Assembly: GCA_005778225.1 (NCBI GenBank)
Contig: SXPC01000225.1
Location: forward strand, 1 to 60,953
Length of the DNA stretch: 60,953 nt
Origin: Planctomyces sp.
Lineage (GTDB): Bacteria > Planctomycetota > Planctomycetia > Planctomycetales > Planctomycetaceae
Direction: 5' to 3'
The number at the start of each line of letters is the position of its first letter. Within the stretch, counting starts at the first letter, position 1. The notes beneath the pieces were generated by a model that searched no databases, had not been told where the DNA came from, and saw only the letters and a list, made by a program, of their open reading frames with translations. This document shows, piece after piece, positions 8,639-17,741 of this stretch. Both the position numbers and the translations under genes were made by a program.

Positions 8639-9859
8639 ATGTCTATCGCGGATGTTCTTGAACGTAGCCCGTTGGTAATGCAGCAGAGACTCGAAGCTGC
8701 CAACTCGGCTTTGAATTACGATTTCTGTCCCTGGGCCAATCGTTGGGTGTACTGGATGAAGCACCCGCTGAGCGTGCTGACGAGCCTTCTGGTTTCGTCG
8801 GTTTTGTGCGGCGTTTATGTGAATCAGGTGGCGTTTGGATTTGCCGCCCTTGTGCTTGCATTGACGGTGCTCGGGGTGGTCTGGCCTTGGCTGTCTCTGT
8901 ATGGGGTCGATTGCCGACTGGAATTCGATCGGCATCGTTGTCGAGTCGATCAGCCTGTCGCGATTCGCATTCATTTACGGAACAGATGGCCGTTCCCGGT
9001 GTGGGGAATGGAGCTCAAGAAGGGTTTCGTTCTTGATGACCATGACTCGAACGGGATTGCGATCGCCTGCTTGTGGGGATGGTCGACGAAGGTGGTGCAG
9101 TGGAATTTCCAGCCGCAGGTACGAGGAGAATTTCCGCGGCATGCACCCGCGCTCGAGACTGGGTTTCCATTTGGGTTGATCCGTCGTCAGAAGCCGGCGG
9201 TGTTCAATCACTCGCTGCTGGTGTGGCCGAAGGTGAGTTCTCTGCGTGGCATTCCAGAAACGAACAACCAGAGCCAGCCGGATGAACGCTTCTCCGATCG
9301 ACGGATTGGTGATGCGGGCGATCTGTTAGGGACGCGTGGCTTTCGGCAGGGGGATTCTCTGCGTCGTATCCATTGGGGCCAGACGGCCAAGCATGGGCGT
9401 TTGATCGTGACGGAACGTCAGGCAGTAATTGGCACGGTGGTGCAGCTTCTGCCAGATCTTCACGGGGAGGCTCATTCGTCGGAGATGGGGAGTTCGAGCC
9501 TTGAATCGATGATTGAAATCATTGCGAGTATTGTGACCCTGCTGCACGACGAGCATCAGTATGCCGAATGCCTGATTGATGACCGGTGGTATCGAGTGGG
9601 TCAGAGTGATGCTGACTATCGATGTCTCATGGATGCGCTGGCGCGTGTTCCTGCGAATGGTTTTGCGAGCGCTTCCAAGGCGGGGCGGTGTGGATGTGAT
9701 CGCTGCATGACACAGATTCGTCTTTCGACGCAGCTGTCGGGGAATGTTCGGTCGTCAGCCCGGTTCATGGGGCATGACATCGTCATGACGCCAGGAGAAT
9801 CTGATGTGATGCATCAGCAGTTTGCCCGGGAATGGAAGAGGTTGTGCCATGTCGCTTGA
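8639..9859 (+). CDS. DUF58 domain protein
   Basis: About 406 residues. ATG 8639 is chosen because GGGGGAAG lies just upstream; the ORF stays open from GTG 8522. Two membrane segments near the N-terminus (about residues 42-82) are followed by a soluble part containing the DUF58 signature GDLLGTRGFRQGDSLRRIHW and an acidic/vWA-like C-terminal half. DUF58 proteins are regularly encoded with MoxR ATPases and transglutaminase proteins, as here. The next gene starts 11 nt before this stop, so translation is coupled. Confidence 0.88.
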   Translation: MSIADVLERSPLVMQQRLEAANSALNYDFCPWANRWVYWMKHPLSVLTSLLVSSVLCGVYVNQVAFGFAALVLALTVLGVVWPWLSLYGVDCRLEFDRHRCRVDQPVAIRIHLRNRWPFPVWGMELKKGFVLDDHDSNGIAIACLWGWSTKVVQWNFQPQVRGEFPRHAPALETGFPFGLIRRQKPAVFNHSLLVWPKVSSLRGIPETNNQSQPDERFSDRRIGDAGDLLGTRGFRQGDSLRRIHWGQTAKHGRLIVTERQAVIGTVVQLLPDLHGEAHSSEMGSSSLESMIEIIASIVTLLHDEHQYAECLIDDRWYRVGQSDADYRCLMDALARVPANGFASASKAGRCGCDRCMTQIRLSTQLSGNVRSSARFMGHDIVMTPGESDVMHQQFAREWKRLCHVA

Positions 9860-12236
9860 TACTCGACGGGACTTCACGAAGTTCTCCAGTCACCTGATCT
9901 GTATGTTTCTGGCGATGCTGTCATCGGCAGCGTTTGCGACGGTGGAGATTGACCGGGCGGCTTCTGTGTGGGGCGTGCGTGGCATGTTCGTTGTCGAATG
10001 TGTCGCGACTCTCCTGCTTGGATGGTATCTGCGGCGGGTTGCCATGCGGTTGTCGGTCCAGCCTGCGGTTTCGCCGATCCTCGTGATGGTCTTCCTGGGG
10101 AGTCTTCTTTTCGAGCCATTGTCAAGGATGGTGTTGGGAACAGGTCGACCGTTTGAAATGCTGTTAGGCTTCAGTTTGAAAAACACGGTGCTGGTGATGT
10201 CGGCGGCGGGTTGCTGGAGGAATTACCAGCAGTTGGCAGTGACGGCGAGCTTGTTCGTTCAGATGTTTGCGTTGACGTTGCTGCCGAATCATGTCTGGCC
10301 GATCACGCTGGGGTATGCCTTGATCTCGTTGTGGTGGCTGATGAACAGTCACTGGGAGCAGGTTTCGAAGCGACTTGGGAATGTCCACGGGGGGACAGGA
10401 CAGGCTGTGCCGAGGAGCGTGATCTATGTTGTCCTGGGGATCTTCGTCGCGGTTGGAGCGACCGAACTATTGACCGACCGGGCAATGACGCGCCAGCTAT
10501 CGGGGATTCTTCCGAGTTCCGGTGGAACGGGTGAGCATGATCATCCGTATGCACGAGACGGCGTCGGCGATGGTGATGCGCTGGTCGCGGGCAGCGAGAA
10601 TATTCAGAGCTTCGCGCCGATCGAAGAGGCGCCGTTTAAATCGAGCGATGAGCCGAGTTTGTATGACGTTTACAGTGATGTTTATGAAGAGCCGGTGAAA
10701 GTCAAGAACCAGAATCGAGCGATTGCCCTGCCGAATCAGCAAATGGAGGATCTGTGCTGTCGGATGGCGAAGTCGGAGATGGCGGGGAGGGAGTTCTCGA
10801 CTGTCCGGCAGCCTTCCAAGTCGCGTGCCGGGAAGATGAAGGATCTGAAATCAGAGGCGTTGTTTTATGTGGCAGGGCGGACGCCTTTGCATCTGCGTCA
10901 GGAACTTTTTGACCTTTATGACGGAACGACGTGGTATCCGGAAAATGGAGAAAAGATTGCGAGTCGACTGGTCGTTGAGGAGGTGAATGAGCGGCCTTGG
11001 ATCACGCTGTCGAACCATGGGATGGCATACAAAAACTATGACATTTTCGCGGCCAAGGAATCGCATGCACTGAAGATCGCGCATCTTGATACGAACGTCA
11101 TTCCTGCACCGAATCGCCTGCTTGCTGTCCACATCGATCAGATGGATGACCTCAGCCTGATCAAGGAAGTTCAGCATGGACTGCTGGCGCTCGAAGGGAA
11201 GCGGATACCAGCGATGTTGCCAGTGCATTTGAGTTCGCGCGTGCTGGATACCCGACGGGTTAATGAGCAGGTTCGCAGCTTCCCGCCAGTGACGGCGTCT
11301 CGCAAACTGCCGGAGGATCCACAGTTTGATCGAGTTCGGGAATTGGCCGATGGCTGGTCACAGGGAATTCCAAAGGGGACTGTGCAGATCGCGAAAATCA
11401 TACAGGAGTTACAGGCTCGCTGTGCGTTGGACCGAATGGCGAAAGCATCTGAAGAGTCGAATTGCACGGTGTCTGATTTTCTGTTCGAGAAGCGATCCGG
11501 GCCTGACTATCAGTTTGCGTCCGCGACGGCGATCCTGCTGCGATCGCTGGGTTATGGGACACGCGTGGTGAGCGGGTATTATGTGAATCCGGACAAGTAT
11601 GATCGGATATCACGTCACACTCCCGTGCACAAGGAAGACCTGCATTTCTGGGTGGAAGTTTACCTGGGTGCGAATCTCTGGATGACCGTCGAGCCGACGC
11701 CGGGATATGCGGTGCTCGGTCCACCTCCAACTGTCTGGGAACAGGCATGGGCAGTGGCTGCATCTGGAGTGAAGTGGATCATCCAGCACCGCTGGGGAGT
11801 CCTGGCGACCCTGCTGATTTGTGTTGCGATGTTTGTTACCCGCCTGTGGTGGATGGATGCGGCGAGAACGCTGGAATGGCGAGTGCGACGTTCTCGCGTG
11901 TCTTCGCAGCGAGTGATCGCTGCGCAAAGAATTCTCGAGCTGCGATTCTCTGCCATCGGTGCGCCTCGTCGCTCTTGTCAGACGTTTCATCAATGGGCTC
12001 GACAGCAAACGTTTCTTAACGAGGACGAAATGAATGAGTTGCTGGTCTTTGCCCGGGTCGTGGAGACGGCTCACTATGCGATGCTCGAAGGATTGCCTGA
12101 TCGGGAACGCCTTGATGCTCAGTTCCATGCCGTCAGCCAGCGTGCGTTGTCCTGTTTCACTCTGAAGCGGTTACGTGCGGCTCGACGCTTACAGAGAAAA
12201 ATGACGCTGGAATCGTCAGCTGTTGTGACTGCGTAA
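9849..12236 (+). CDS. Membrane transglutaminase-fold protein with altered catalytic site
   Basis: About 795 residues. The N-terminal half has several membrane segments (to about residue 215) and a large extracytoplasmic part. A transglutaminase-like core follows at about residues 500-620, then one more membrane segment (WGVLATLLICVAMFVTRLWW) and a cytoplasmic tail. In the core, CTVSDFLFEKRSG is followed by PDYQFASA where active enzymes have HCE-FA or YCEQFA, so the catalytic Cys is replaced (Asp553). His599 (LHFWVEV) is kept and the third residue is Glu615 (VEPTPGY) rather than Asp. The fold is clear but thiol catalysis seems lost. ATG 9849 has GGAAGAGG upstream. Confidence 0.82.
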   Translation: MSLDTRRDFTKFSSHLICMFLAMLSSAAFATVEIDRAASVWGVRGMFVVECVATLLLGWYLRRVAMRLSVQPAVSPILVMVFLGSLLFEPLSRMVLGTGRPFEMLLGFSLKNTVLVMSAAGCWRNYQQLAVTASLFVQMFALTLLPNHVWPITLGYALISLWWLMNSHWEQVSKRLGNVHGGTGQAVPRSVIYVVLGIFVAVGATELLTDRAMTRQLSGILPSSGGTGEHDHPYARDGVGDGDALVAGSENIQSFAPIEEAPFKSSDEPSLYDVYSDVYEEPVKVKNQNRAIALPNQQMEDLCCRMAKSEMAGREFSTVRQPSKSRAGKMKDLKSEALFYVAGRTPLHLRQELFDLYDGTTWYPENGEKIASRLVVEEVNERPWITLSNHGMAYKNYDIFAAKESHALKIAHLDTNVIPAPNRLLAVHIDQMDDLSLIKEVQHGLLALEGKRIPAMLPVHLSSRVLDTRRVNEQVRSFPPVTASRKLPEDPQFDRVRELADGWSQGIPKGTVQIAKIIQELQARCALDRMAKASEESNCTVSDFLFEKRSGPDYQFASATAILLRSLGYGTRVVSGYYVNPDKYDRISRHTPVHKEDLHFWVEVYLGANLWMTVEPTPGYAVLGPPPTVWEQAWAVAASGVKWIIQHRWGVLATLLICVAMFVTRLWWMDAARTLEWRVRRSRVSSQRVIAAQRILELRFSAIGAPRRSCQTFHQWARQQTFLNEDEMNELLVFARVVETAHYAMLEGLPDRERLDAQFHAVSQRALSCFTLKRLRAARRLQRKMTLESSAVVTA

Positions 12237-12264
12237 ACACTCATTTATCAGACGAAAGCTATTC

Positions 12265-13221
12265 ATGTCTTCTGTTTTGTTAGACACCTCTGTTGATTGC
12301 CATCGTAGCGATGTCGACTGTCTTACGCAGTTGCGTAAGGAATTGAATGCGATCCTCAAGGGAAAGCCCGACGTGATCGAGCAGGTGCTCGTCTGCCTGC
12401 TGTCGCGCGGGCATCTTCTGATTGAAGACAAGCCAGGACTGGGAAAAACGACGCTCGCCAAAGGACTGGCAGATGCGCTGGGCGGGCGGTTCGCGAGATT
12501 GCAGTGCACTCCTGACCTGTTGCCCAGCGATATCACGGGGTTCAATCTGTTCAATCAGAAGAATCATGAGTTCGAGTTTCGCGAAGGGCCGGTCTTCTCT
12601 GACATTCTCCTGGCCGATGAGATCAATCGCGCGACGCCGCGGACTCAGTCAGCGTTATTGGAAGCCATGGCAGAACGGCAGGTCACGGTGGATGGGGCTC
12701 GCTACGGGTTGCCCGATGAGTTTTTCGTTATGGCGACGCAGAATCCAACGGAACAGTTGGGAACGTATCCACTTCCGGAAGCACAGCTGGACCGCTTTGC
12801 GATGAAGTTGAGTATTGGCTATCCGCAGATGGACGATGAATTGCGTCTGCTTCAATCTGCGCTGGCAGATGGAGATTCGCGAGGGCGCGTCAAATGTCTG
12901 TTTTCGTCGGGGCAGCTGGCGAGCATTCAAAAAGACGTCACGAAGATTCATGTGGCTGAGAAGGTTCAGCGCTATCTCGTCCAGGTGGCTCAGAAGACGC
13001 GCAAGCATCCCCGCATTGTATTGGGGGTCAGTCCTCGCGGGTTGTTGATCTGGCAACGATGTCTTCAGGCTCGCGCGTACCTGGAACAACGCGACTTCGT
13101 CACGATCGATGATGCGCAATCACTGGCGATCCCGGTGCTGGGTGTGCGTCTGGGCCTCGATGATGTCAGCCCTGAATTTGTCCTCGAAGAGATCCTCCAT
13201 CAAGTTGCAGTACCGGAGTGA
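12265..13221 (+). CDS. MoxR family AAA+ ATPase
   Basis: A 318-residue AAA+ ATPase. Walker A is KPGLGKTTLA (residues 56-65). Walker B is ILLADEINRA near 113-122, followed by the MoxR hallmark TPRTQSALLEAMAERQVTVDG. Sensor 1 is MATQNP and the arginine-finger region follows. MoxR proteins act as chaperone-like ATPases and are usually encoded beside DUF58 and transglutaminase genes, exactly as here. The stop overlaps a GTG that could start the next gene. Confidence 0.93.
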   Translation: MSSVLLDTSVDCHRSDVDCLTQLRKELNAILKGKPDVIEQVLVCLLSRGHLLIEDKPGLGKTTLAKGLADALGGRFARLQCTPDLLPSDITGFNLFNQKNHEFEFREGPVFSDILLADEINRATPRTQSALLEAMAERQVTVDGARYGLPDEFFVMATQNPTEQLGTYPLPEAQLDRFAMKLSIGYPQMDDELRLLQSALADGDSRGRVKCLFSSGQLASIQKDVTKIHVAEKVQRYLVQVAQKTRKHPRIVLGVSPRGLLIWQRCLQARAYLEQRDFVTIDDAQSLAIPVLGVRLGLDDVSPEFVLEEILHQVAVPE

Positions 13222-13226
13222 ACACG

Positions 13227-13709
13227 ATGAGAACGACTGTTTTGATTTGTGGTTTGTTGTGTCTGGTTCTGGCAACGATGTCTGGATGTCAAACCTCCGC
13301 AGAGTCGACGGCAGAGGATGAGCATCTGGAGCATCATGTCCCTGATCACAAGCCGGCGTCGCTGGTTGTGGCTTGGGATCAGCTCAAGGTCAGGCTCGGT
13401 CACCTTCGCAGTGATGCGACGACTGAGGAATTCACCGAACTGCGCGACATCATCAACTGGCTGCCTGAGCTGGCAGCAGACTCTGACTTGAAGCATTCTC
13501 AATGGGATGAGGTTCATGCTATCAGCAAGCAGATGGAGTCGAGGACTTTGACCATGACTTCTGCGGTCGAGAATCGCGAGTCGCTGATTTCCCTGCTGGA
13601 TCAACATAACGAGCTGCTTGCAAGTGCGGGGCGATCGACGCAGATTCGTCACGATGTCGAACATACCGATGTCGAACACATCAATGAAAAGGACGTGACG
13701 CATGATTGA
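13227..13709 (+). CDS. Putative lipoprotein of the MoxR-permease operon
   Basis: About 160 residues. A hydrophobic leader ends in the lipobox TMSGC, and the lipidated Cys is followed by an acidic/His-containing stretch (EDEHLEHHVPDHK) and a mostly helical remainder. ATG 13227 is preferred (CGGAG 8 nt upstream); GTG 13218 is in frame and overlaps the MoxR stop. The permease starts 8 nt before this stop, so the genes are translationally coupled. The function is not recognisable, though His residues again hint at metal contact. Confidence 0.72.
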   Translation: MRTTVLICGLLCLVLATMSGCQTSAESTAEDEHLEHHVPDHKPASLVVAWDQLKVRLGHLRSDATTEEFTELRDIINWLPELAADSDLKHSQWDEVHAISKQMESRTLTMTSAVENRESLISLLDQHNELLASAGRSTQIRHDVEHTDVEHINEKDVTHD

Positions 13710-15258
13710 TGAAGGTGTTTTGTGGGGTGTCTGCCTGCGGTTTATTCAGTCCTCCTTACAGGCGGCTCCATTTGTTTTCACTGGGCTGTGTGTGATGGGG
13801 TTGTTGCATCGCATGCTGGGGCAGCAGCATACAAAGTGGCTGTTTGGCTCTAATACCGTCGGCTCGCTGTTTCAATCCTGGGTCATCGGGATGTTGCTGC
13901 CGGGGTGTTCGCTGGGAACGATTCCGATCGTCAAGCAGTTGCGGCGCAGCGGGATTGCCGTGGGGACGATCTTTGCGTTCGCGTTATCGTCGCCTTTGTT
14001 TGATCCACTATCGCTGCTCTATGGGCTGACGTTGTCGAAGCCAATGACGATTCTCTTGTTTGCAGGATTCTCACTCGTTGTGGTGACAATTTCGGGGGCG
14101 TTGTTCGATCGATGGTTTCCGAATACGGAAGTTGATATGCCGGAGCCGACATTAGCGCCGGCGGGTGTCAAGCGGCTGCTCTCAGTGCTTGTTGCTATGG
14201 CGAGAGAAGCGGTCAGCGGGACGATGGGGCTGATTCTGATCGGTCTGCTAGGGGCAGCTTTATTGAGTCTGTTTCTTCCGCCGGGAATTCTTCAGCGAAC
14301 AATGGGGCATGACAATCCGGCCTCCCCGTTGCTGATGACCGGGATCGCTATTCCTGCCTATGCCACGCCGATGATGGCGATGGGCCAGTTGGGATCGATG
14401 TTTCAGCACGGCAACTCGATCGGTGCTGCCTTCATTCTTCTGATCTTTGGAGCAGGAGTCAACCTGGGGCTGATTGCGTGGATGTGGCTGAACTATGGAT
14501 CCAAGAAGTGCCTGATCTGGATGTCGCTGATGATCTTTGTGGTGCTGACTATTTCGTATGGGATCGAGCGACCACTTTATCCGACCGAAATCGAGCCGGC
14601 TGATCACACTCATGCCTTTGATACGTACTGCCAGCCGTTTCATGTCGGACAGGCGCCGGTGATTGGATACCCCGCAGAGATCTGGAGGCGAATTCAACTG
14701 GAGTCGCAATCCTATGAACTCGTGGGGTTAGCGGGTTTGCTCTCGCTGGTCTTAATGGGGCTGGGACTCAAGGTGCTGGATCGCTATTGGGTGATCGAGA
14801 CCTGGCTGATCAAGCAGCCTGTGCAGCTTAAGCCGAGTCGATGGGATGTGACGATCCCGGCGCCGGTGCTGACAGGGCTGGGGGTCGTGGTGATTGTGGC
14901 GTTTAGTGCCGTTGGTTGTCTGGCGTATTATCCGTCTCCTGAGGAGACGCTGGAGGAGCTGGTGCTCGCCAAGACGGAGGCATTTTCAGCAGCGACGTCT
15001 GGCGATCAAGGGCATGCACTTCACTGGCTGCCGATCTGCGAGAGCTGGAATCGGCGTCTTCAGGTCGGAACCTACCTGCGGTACTTTCGACTCAGTGATT
15101 ATCATAGAATGAAGGCTCGAATCCTGAGGGATCGACTCGAGGAGTTGGAACACTTAGTAGAGAACGGGGAGGATCCAGACGTGATTCGCAAGCAGGTCAA
15201 TGCGACGGACCTGGCGTTCCGACGCATGTCGAATGCTTATCGCACAGAATTGAAATGA
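13702..15258 (+). CDS. Permease, predicted metal exporter family (DUF318/ArsP/SO_0444-like)
   Basis: A 518-residue polytopic membrane protein. Two repeats of the permease fold are visible, each with the signature small-residue/Pro turn: LLPGCSLGTIPIVKQLRRSG near residue 65 and GIAIPAYATPMMAMGQLGSM near 215. The family includes exporters for arsenicals and for Cu/Zn; the substrate here is not certain. The Cys in LLPGCSLG is conserved in this family. A C-terminal region with two further membrane segments ends in about 80 soluble, charged, helical residues. AAGGA precedes the ATG. Confidence 0.83.
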   Translation: MIDEGVLWGVCLRFIQSSLQAAPFVFTGLCVMGLLHRMLGQQHTKWLFGSNTVGSLFQSWVIGMLLPGCSLGTIPIVKQLRRSGIAVGTIFAFALSSPLFDPLSLLYGLTLSKPMTILLFAGFSLVVVTISGALFDRWFPNTEVDMPEPTLAPAGVKRLLSVLVAMAREAVSGTMGLILIGLLGAALLSLFLPPGILQRTMGHDNPASPLLMTGIAIPAYATPMMAMGQLGSMFQHGNSIGAAFILLIFGAGVNLGLIAWMWLNYGSKKCLIWMSLMIFVVLTISYGIERPLYPTEIEPADHTHAFDTYCQPFHVGQAPVIGYPAEIWRRIQLESQSYELVGLAGLLSLVLMGLGLKVLDRYWVIETWLIKQPVQLKPSRWDVTIPAPVLTGLGVVVIVAFSAVGCLAYYPSPEETLEELVLAKTEAFSAATSGDQGHALHWLPICESWNRRLQVGTYLRYFRLSDYHRMKARILRDRLEELEHLVENGEDPDVIRKQVNATDLAFRRMSNAYRTELK

Positions 15259-15277
15259 GGCGGCCGCACCGAATGAA

Positions 15278-15303
15278 AATCCTACTCGTGCTGTACGAGG
15301 ATT
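15278..15303. terminator. Bulged hairpin between convergent permease and GH32 genes
   Basis: AATCC and CTCGT (15278-15289, separated by a 2-nt bulge) pair with ACGAGGATT (15295-15303) around the loop GCTGT. It lies in the 55-nt gap between two convergent stop codons. The stem is short, so the call is tentative. Confidence 0.35.
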
Positions 15304-15313
15304 CGCCAGCACC

Positions 15314-17482
15314 CTACTCTTTTTCGTTCGTGTTCCAGGCAGAACGGAGTTCATGAACTTCGAGGGAATGGATCTTCGCTGTGCCGCCTCGAGATTCCAG
15401 TCGAAGCTGTTTGCTTTCCGGATTCAGATTGATTGGCATCGGAATGTAACAGAGGCCGTCGCTGGCGAAGATCTCCAGGCCCGTGCGGTCGCAGTAGATC
15501 GTGAGACGCTGTCTGCCGTTGCGAAGCGGGGCAGGCGCGCGATGACCTGCGACGATCAGTTCCTGCTTTGTGATGTCGTACTCGACGGGAACGTCACGGA
15601 TATTAAGAACGACCTGTTTTGCATCAGCGGGCTCGAAATCGATGCGGAGTTCGACGAGCTCGGCGTTGATGTTTTTTAACGGGTTCTGGTCGTCTGTCTT
15701 GAGGGACTTCACGTCGAACTGATGTGTCTTGGTGCGGAGTGATTCGAGTTCCTTGAGTGGAGTGAAGGTCATCCTCGGGCCGTCACCTGTTTGTGTCAGC
15801 TTGAGTTCGAGCGGCAGGGACATACTCTGATTGAATGCCATTCCTGGCGTTTGTGTCTGCCACCATCCGATGAAAATACGCCTTCCATCGGGAGTGTCGT
15901 TGAAGGACTGAGGGGCGTAAAAGCCTTTACCGCGGTGACCGGGGAGCCTCATGCTGTCGGCGAAGAACTGTTGACCATCGAATTCGCCGAGGCCGTAGAC
16001 GGTGTTGGCGCCGAGGAGAACCCAGCGTTTTCGATTGGCGTCGCCGTCGATCGGGAGTTCAAAAAAGTCAGGGCACTCGTACAGGAAACCGCTGCCCGGG
16101 GCATCACCCTCGACGATACTGGTGAGCTTCCAGTCTTTGAGGTCTGGGGAGTTGTAGAAGTGCATGGTGTGTTTGCCCTTCCACTCGACGTACAGGATCA
16201 GCACCCACTGCTTCGACGGTTCATGCCAGAAGACCTTGGGATCGCGGTTGCCATCGGTGACTTCTTTAATGATGGGGTTGCCATAGTATTTGTGGAAGGT
16301 GCGTCCATCGTTGCTGTAGGCCATGCCCTGGACGGTGGGACTTCCTGCAGCCGTGTAAAAGAGGACCAGCGGTGGCTGGCCGTCTTTGCCGAAGCCGCTG
16401 GTATTGTTCCAGTCAACGACCGCGCTGCCGCTGTACATCGGGCCCATGTCGTCAGGCAGCAAAGCTTCACTAAGTTCTGTCCAATGCACGAGGTCTTTAC
16501 TGACGGCATGTCCCCAGTGCATGTTGCCCCAGCCCCAGCCATAGGGATTGTGCTGGAAGAAGAGGTGATACTCGCCGTTGTAATAGACGCAGCCGTTGGG
16601 ATCGTTGTTCCAGCCACGACGTGGAGAGAAGTGAAACTGTCCACGAAGCTGCTCGTGGTACACGTCGGTGGAGTCGGTATAGGAATCACTTTGCAGGATG
16701 CTCGAGAGCCCCTGCGATTCTTCGTGAAGCTTATCGACGCGAAGGGTCAGCGTCTGCCCTTTCCATTGCGAGATCTCCATGGGTGCCCACCAGTCGGGGG
16801 AGGAGTCGGCAAGTTCGATACTGTTCTCAACGATTGGCTTACCGTCGACGAGAAGAGTGACGCTTCTTTTTGGCGCGCCATTCTTGATCGGGATGTGGAG
16901 GAAATTGGTGGCGGCGGCGAGGGTACGCTCGACGTTGTTGACGAGCCCTTTGGGCTTTGTATCGGTGAGGACGATGTGGTCGACATTGATATGTCCCCAC
17001 CCGCCTTTGGCTTCATCGATGATGCGGATGACAGCGGACTGCCCCGCCAGATCAGAGACGTCCCATGATTCCTGTGCCAGGGCTTCGCTGCCGCCGGGTT
17101 TCGAATTGGGGCCTGTGGCGGTGCGGACGACCTTGTTATCGACGAGGAGTTGGAGAGCGAGTGTGTCACGCTTACCGCCCCCGATGAGGAAGCCGATGTA
17201 TTTGCGGTTGATTTGGAATTCGGGTGAAGTGAGTGCGCCGGTGGAATCGTCGCCATTGTGGAATGAGTTGACGAGCCCCTGACCTTTGAATCCTTCCACA
17301 CCCATCTGTCCGGGCAGCCCGCCGTTGGCGGGACGGGAGCCGAAAGCTTCTCCGGTTGTCGTCCAGGGCGCGTAGGAGCCCTGCTCAAAATCAGCGACCA
17401 CGATATCTTCTGCTGCGAAGGCCGCGGTCGTCAGGAACGACCAGAACGCGAGTGCAAGCAGGGATGAACAGCAGATTTTCAT
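15314..17482 (-). CDS. Exported glycoside hydrolase family 32 protein (beta-fructosidase type)
   Basis: About 722 residues from ATG 17482, with a signal peptide (MKICCSSLLALAFWSFLTTA). A beta-sandwich/lectin-like N-terminal part of about 270 residues (FEQGSYAPWTTTGEAFG) precedes the five-bladed GH32 domain. Catalytic motifs are present: GWNNDPNG (nucleophile Asp about 293), RDPKVFW (Asp about 412), and YECPDFFEL (acid/base Glu about 468). A C-terminal beta-sandwich completes the enzyme. The family hydrolyses sucrose, inulin or levan. A secreted enzyme suggests use of fructans from outside, but the exact substrate cannot be told. Confidence 0.93.
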   Translation of the reverse strand: MKICCSSLLALAFWSFLTTAAFAAEDIVVADFEQGSYAPWTTTGEAFGSRPANGGLPGQMGVEGFKGQGLVNSFHNGDDSTGALTSPEFQINRKYIGFLIGGGKRDTLALQLLVDNKVVRTATGPNSKPGGSEALAQESWDVSDLAGQSAVIRIIDEAKGGWGHINVDHIVLTDTKPKGLVNNVERTLAAATNFLHIPIKNGAPKRSVTLLVDGKPIVENSIELADSSPDWWAPMEISQWKGQTLTLRVDKLHEESQGLSSILQSDSYTDSTDVYHEQLRGQFHFSPRRGWNNDPNGCVYYNGEYHLFFQHNPYGWGWGNMHWGHAVSKDLVHWTELSEALLPDDMGPMYSGSAVVDWNNTSGFGKDGQPPLVLFYTAAGSPTVQGMAYSNDGRTFHKYYGNPIIKEVTDGNRDPKVFWHEPSKQWVLILYVEWKGKHTMHFYNSPDLKDWKLTSIVEGDAPGSGFLYECPDFFELPIDGDANRKRWVLLGANTVYGLGEFDGQQFFADSMRLPGHRGKGFYAPQSFNDTPDGRRIFIGWWQTQTPGMAFNQSMSLPLELKLTQTGDGPRMTFTPLKELESLRTKTHQFDVKSLKTDDQNPLKNINAELVELRIDFEPADAKQVVLNIRDVPVEYDITKQELIVAGHRAPAPLRNGRQRLTIYCDRTGLEIFASDGLCYIPMPINLNPESKQLRLESRGGTAKIHSLEVHELRSAWNTNEKE

Positions 17483-17741
17483 GGAGGGCTCCAGATTTGA
17501 AGAACCATAATTCGCAGAGATGCGGCTCAGGGTGGTCACCCAAGATAGTTTGTTTCAACCGCAAAATGCACTGCAGCGGACATCTTTATTCGAGGGCTTG
17601 GTTGATCGTCGCAGACGGGTTCATTTTCCCCATTTTTTCTCGGAACGTTTCTTTGCTATGATCCTACAGCCCTCAGTTCCGTTTCAAACCAGCAACGCTC
17701 CCCCCGAGAGATCAATTTCCCCCTGACGAGAAGGACTCACG

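Noticed and set aside
15791-17068. 425-codon plus-strand ORF
   Set aside because: It lies antisense inside the GH32 gene, has no recognisable domain, and the minus strand has clear catalytic motifs throughout.
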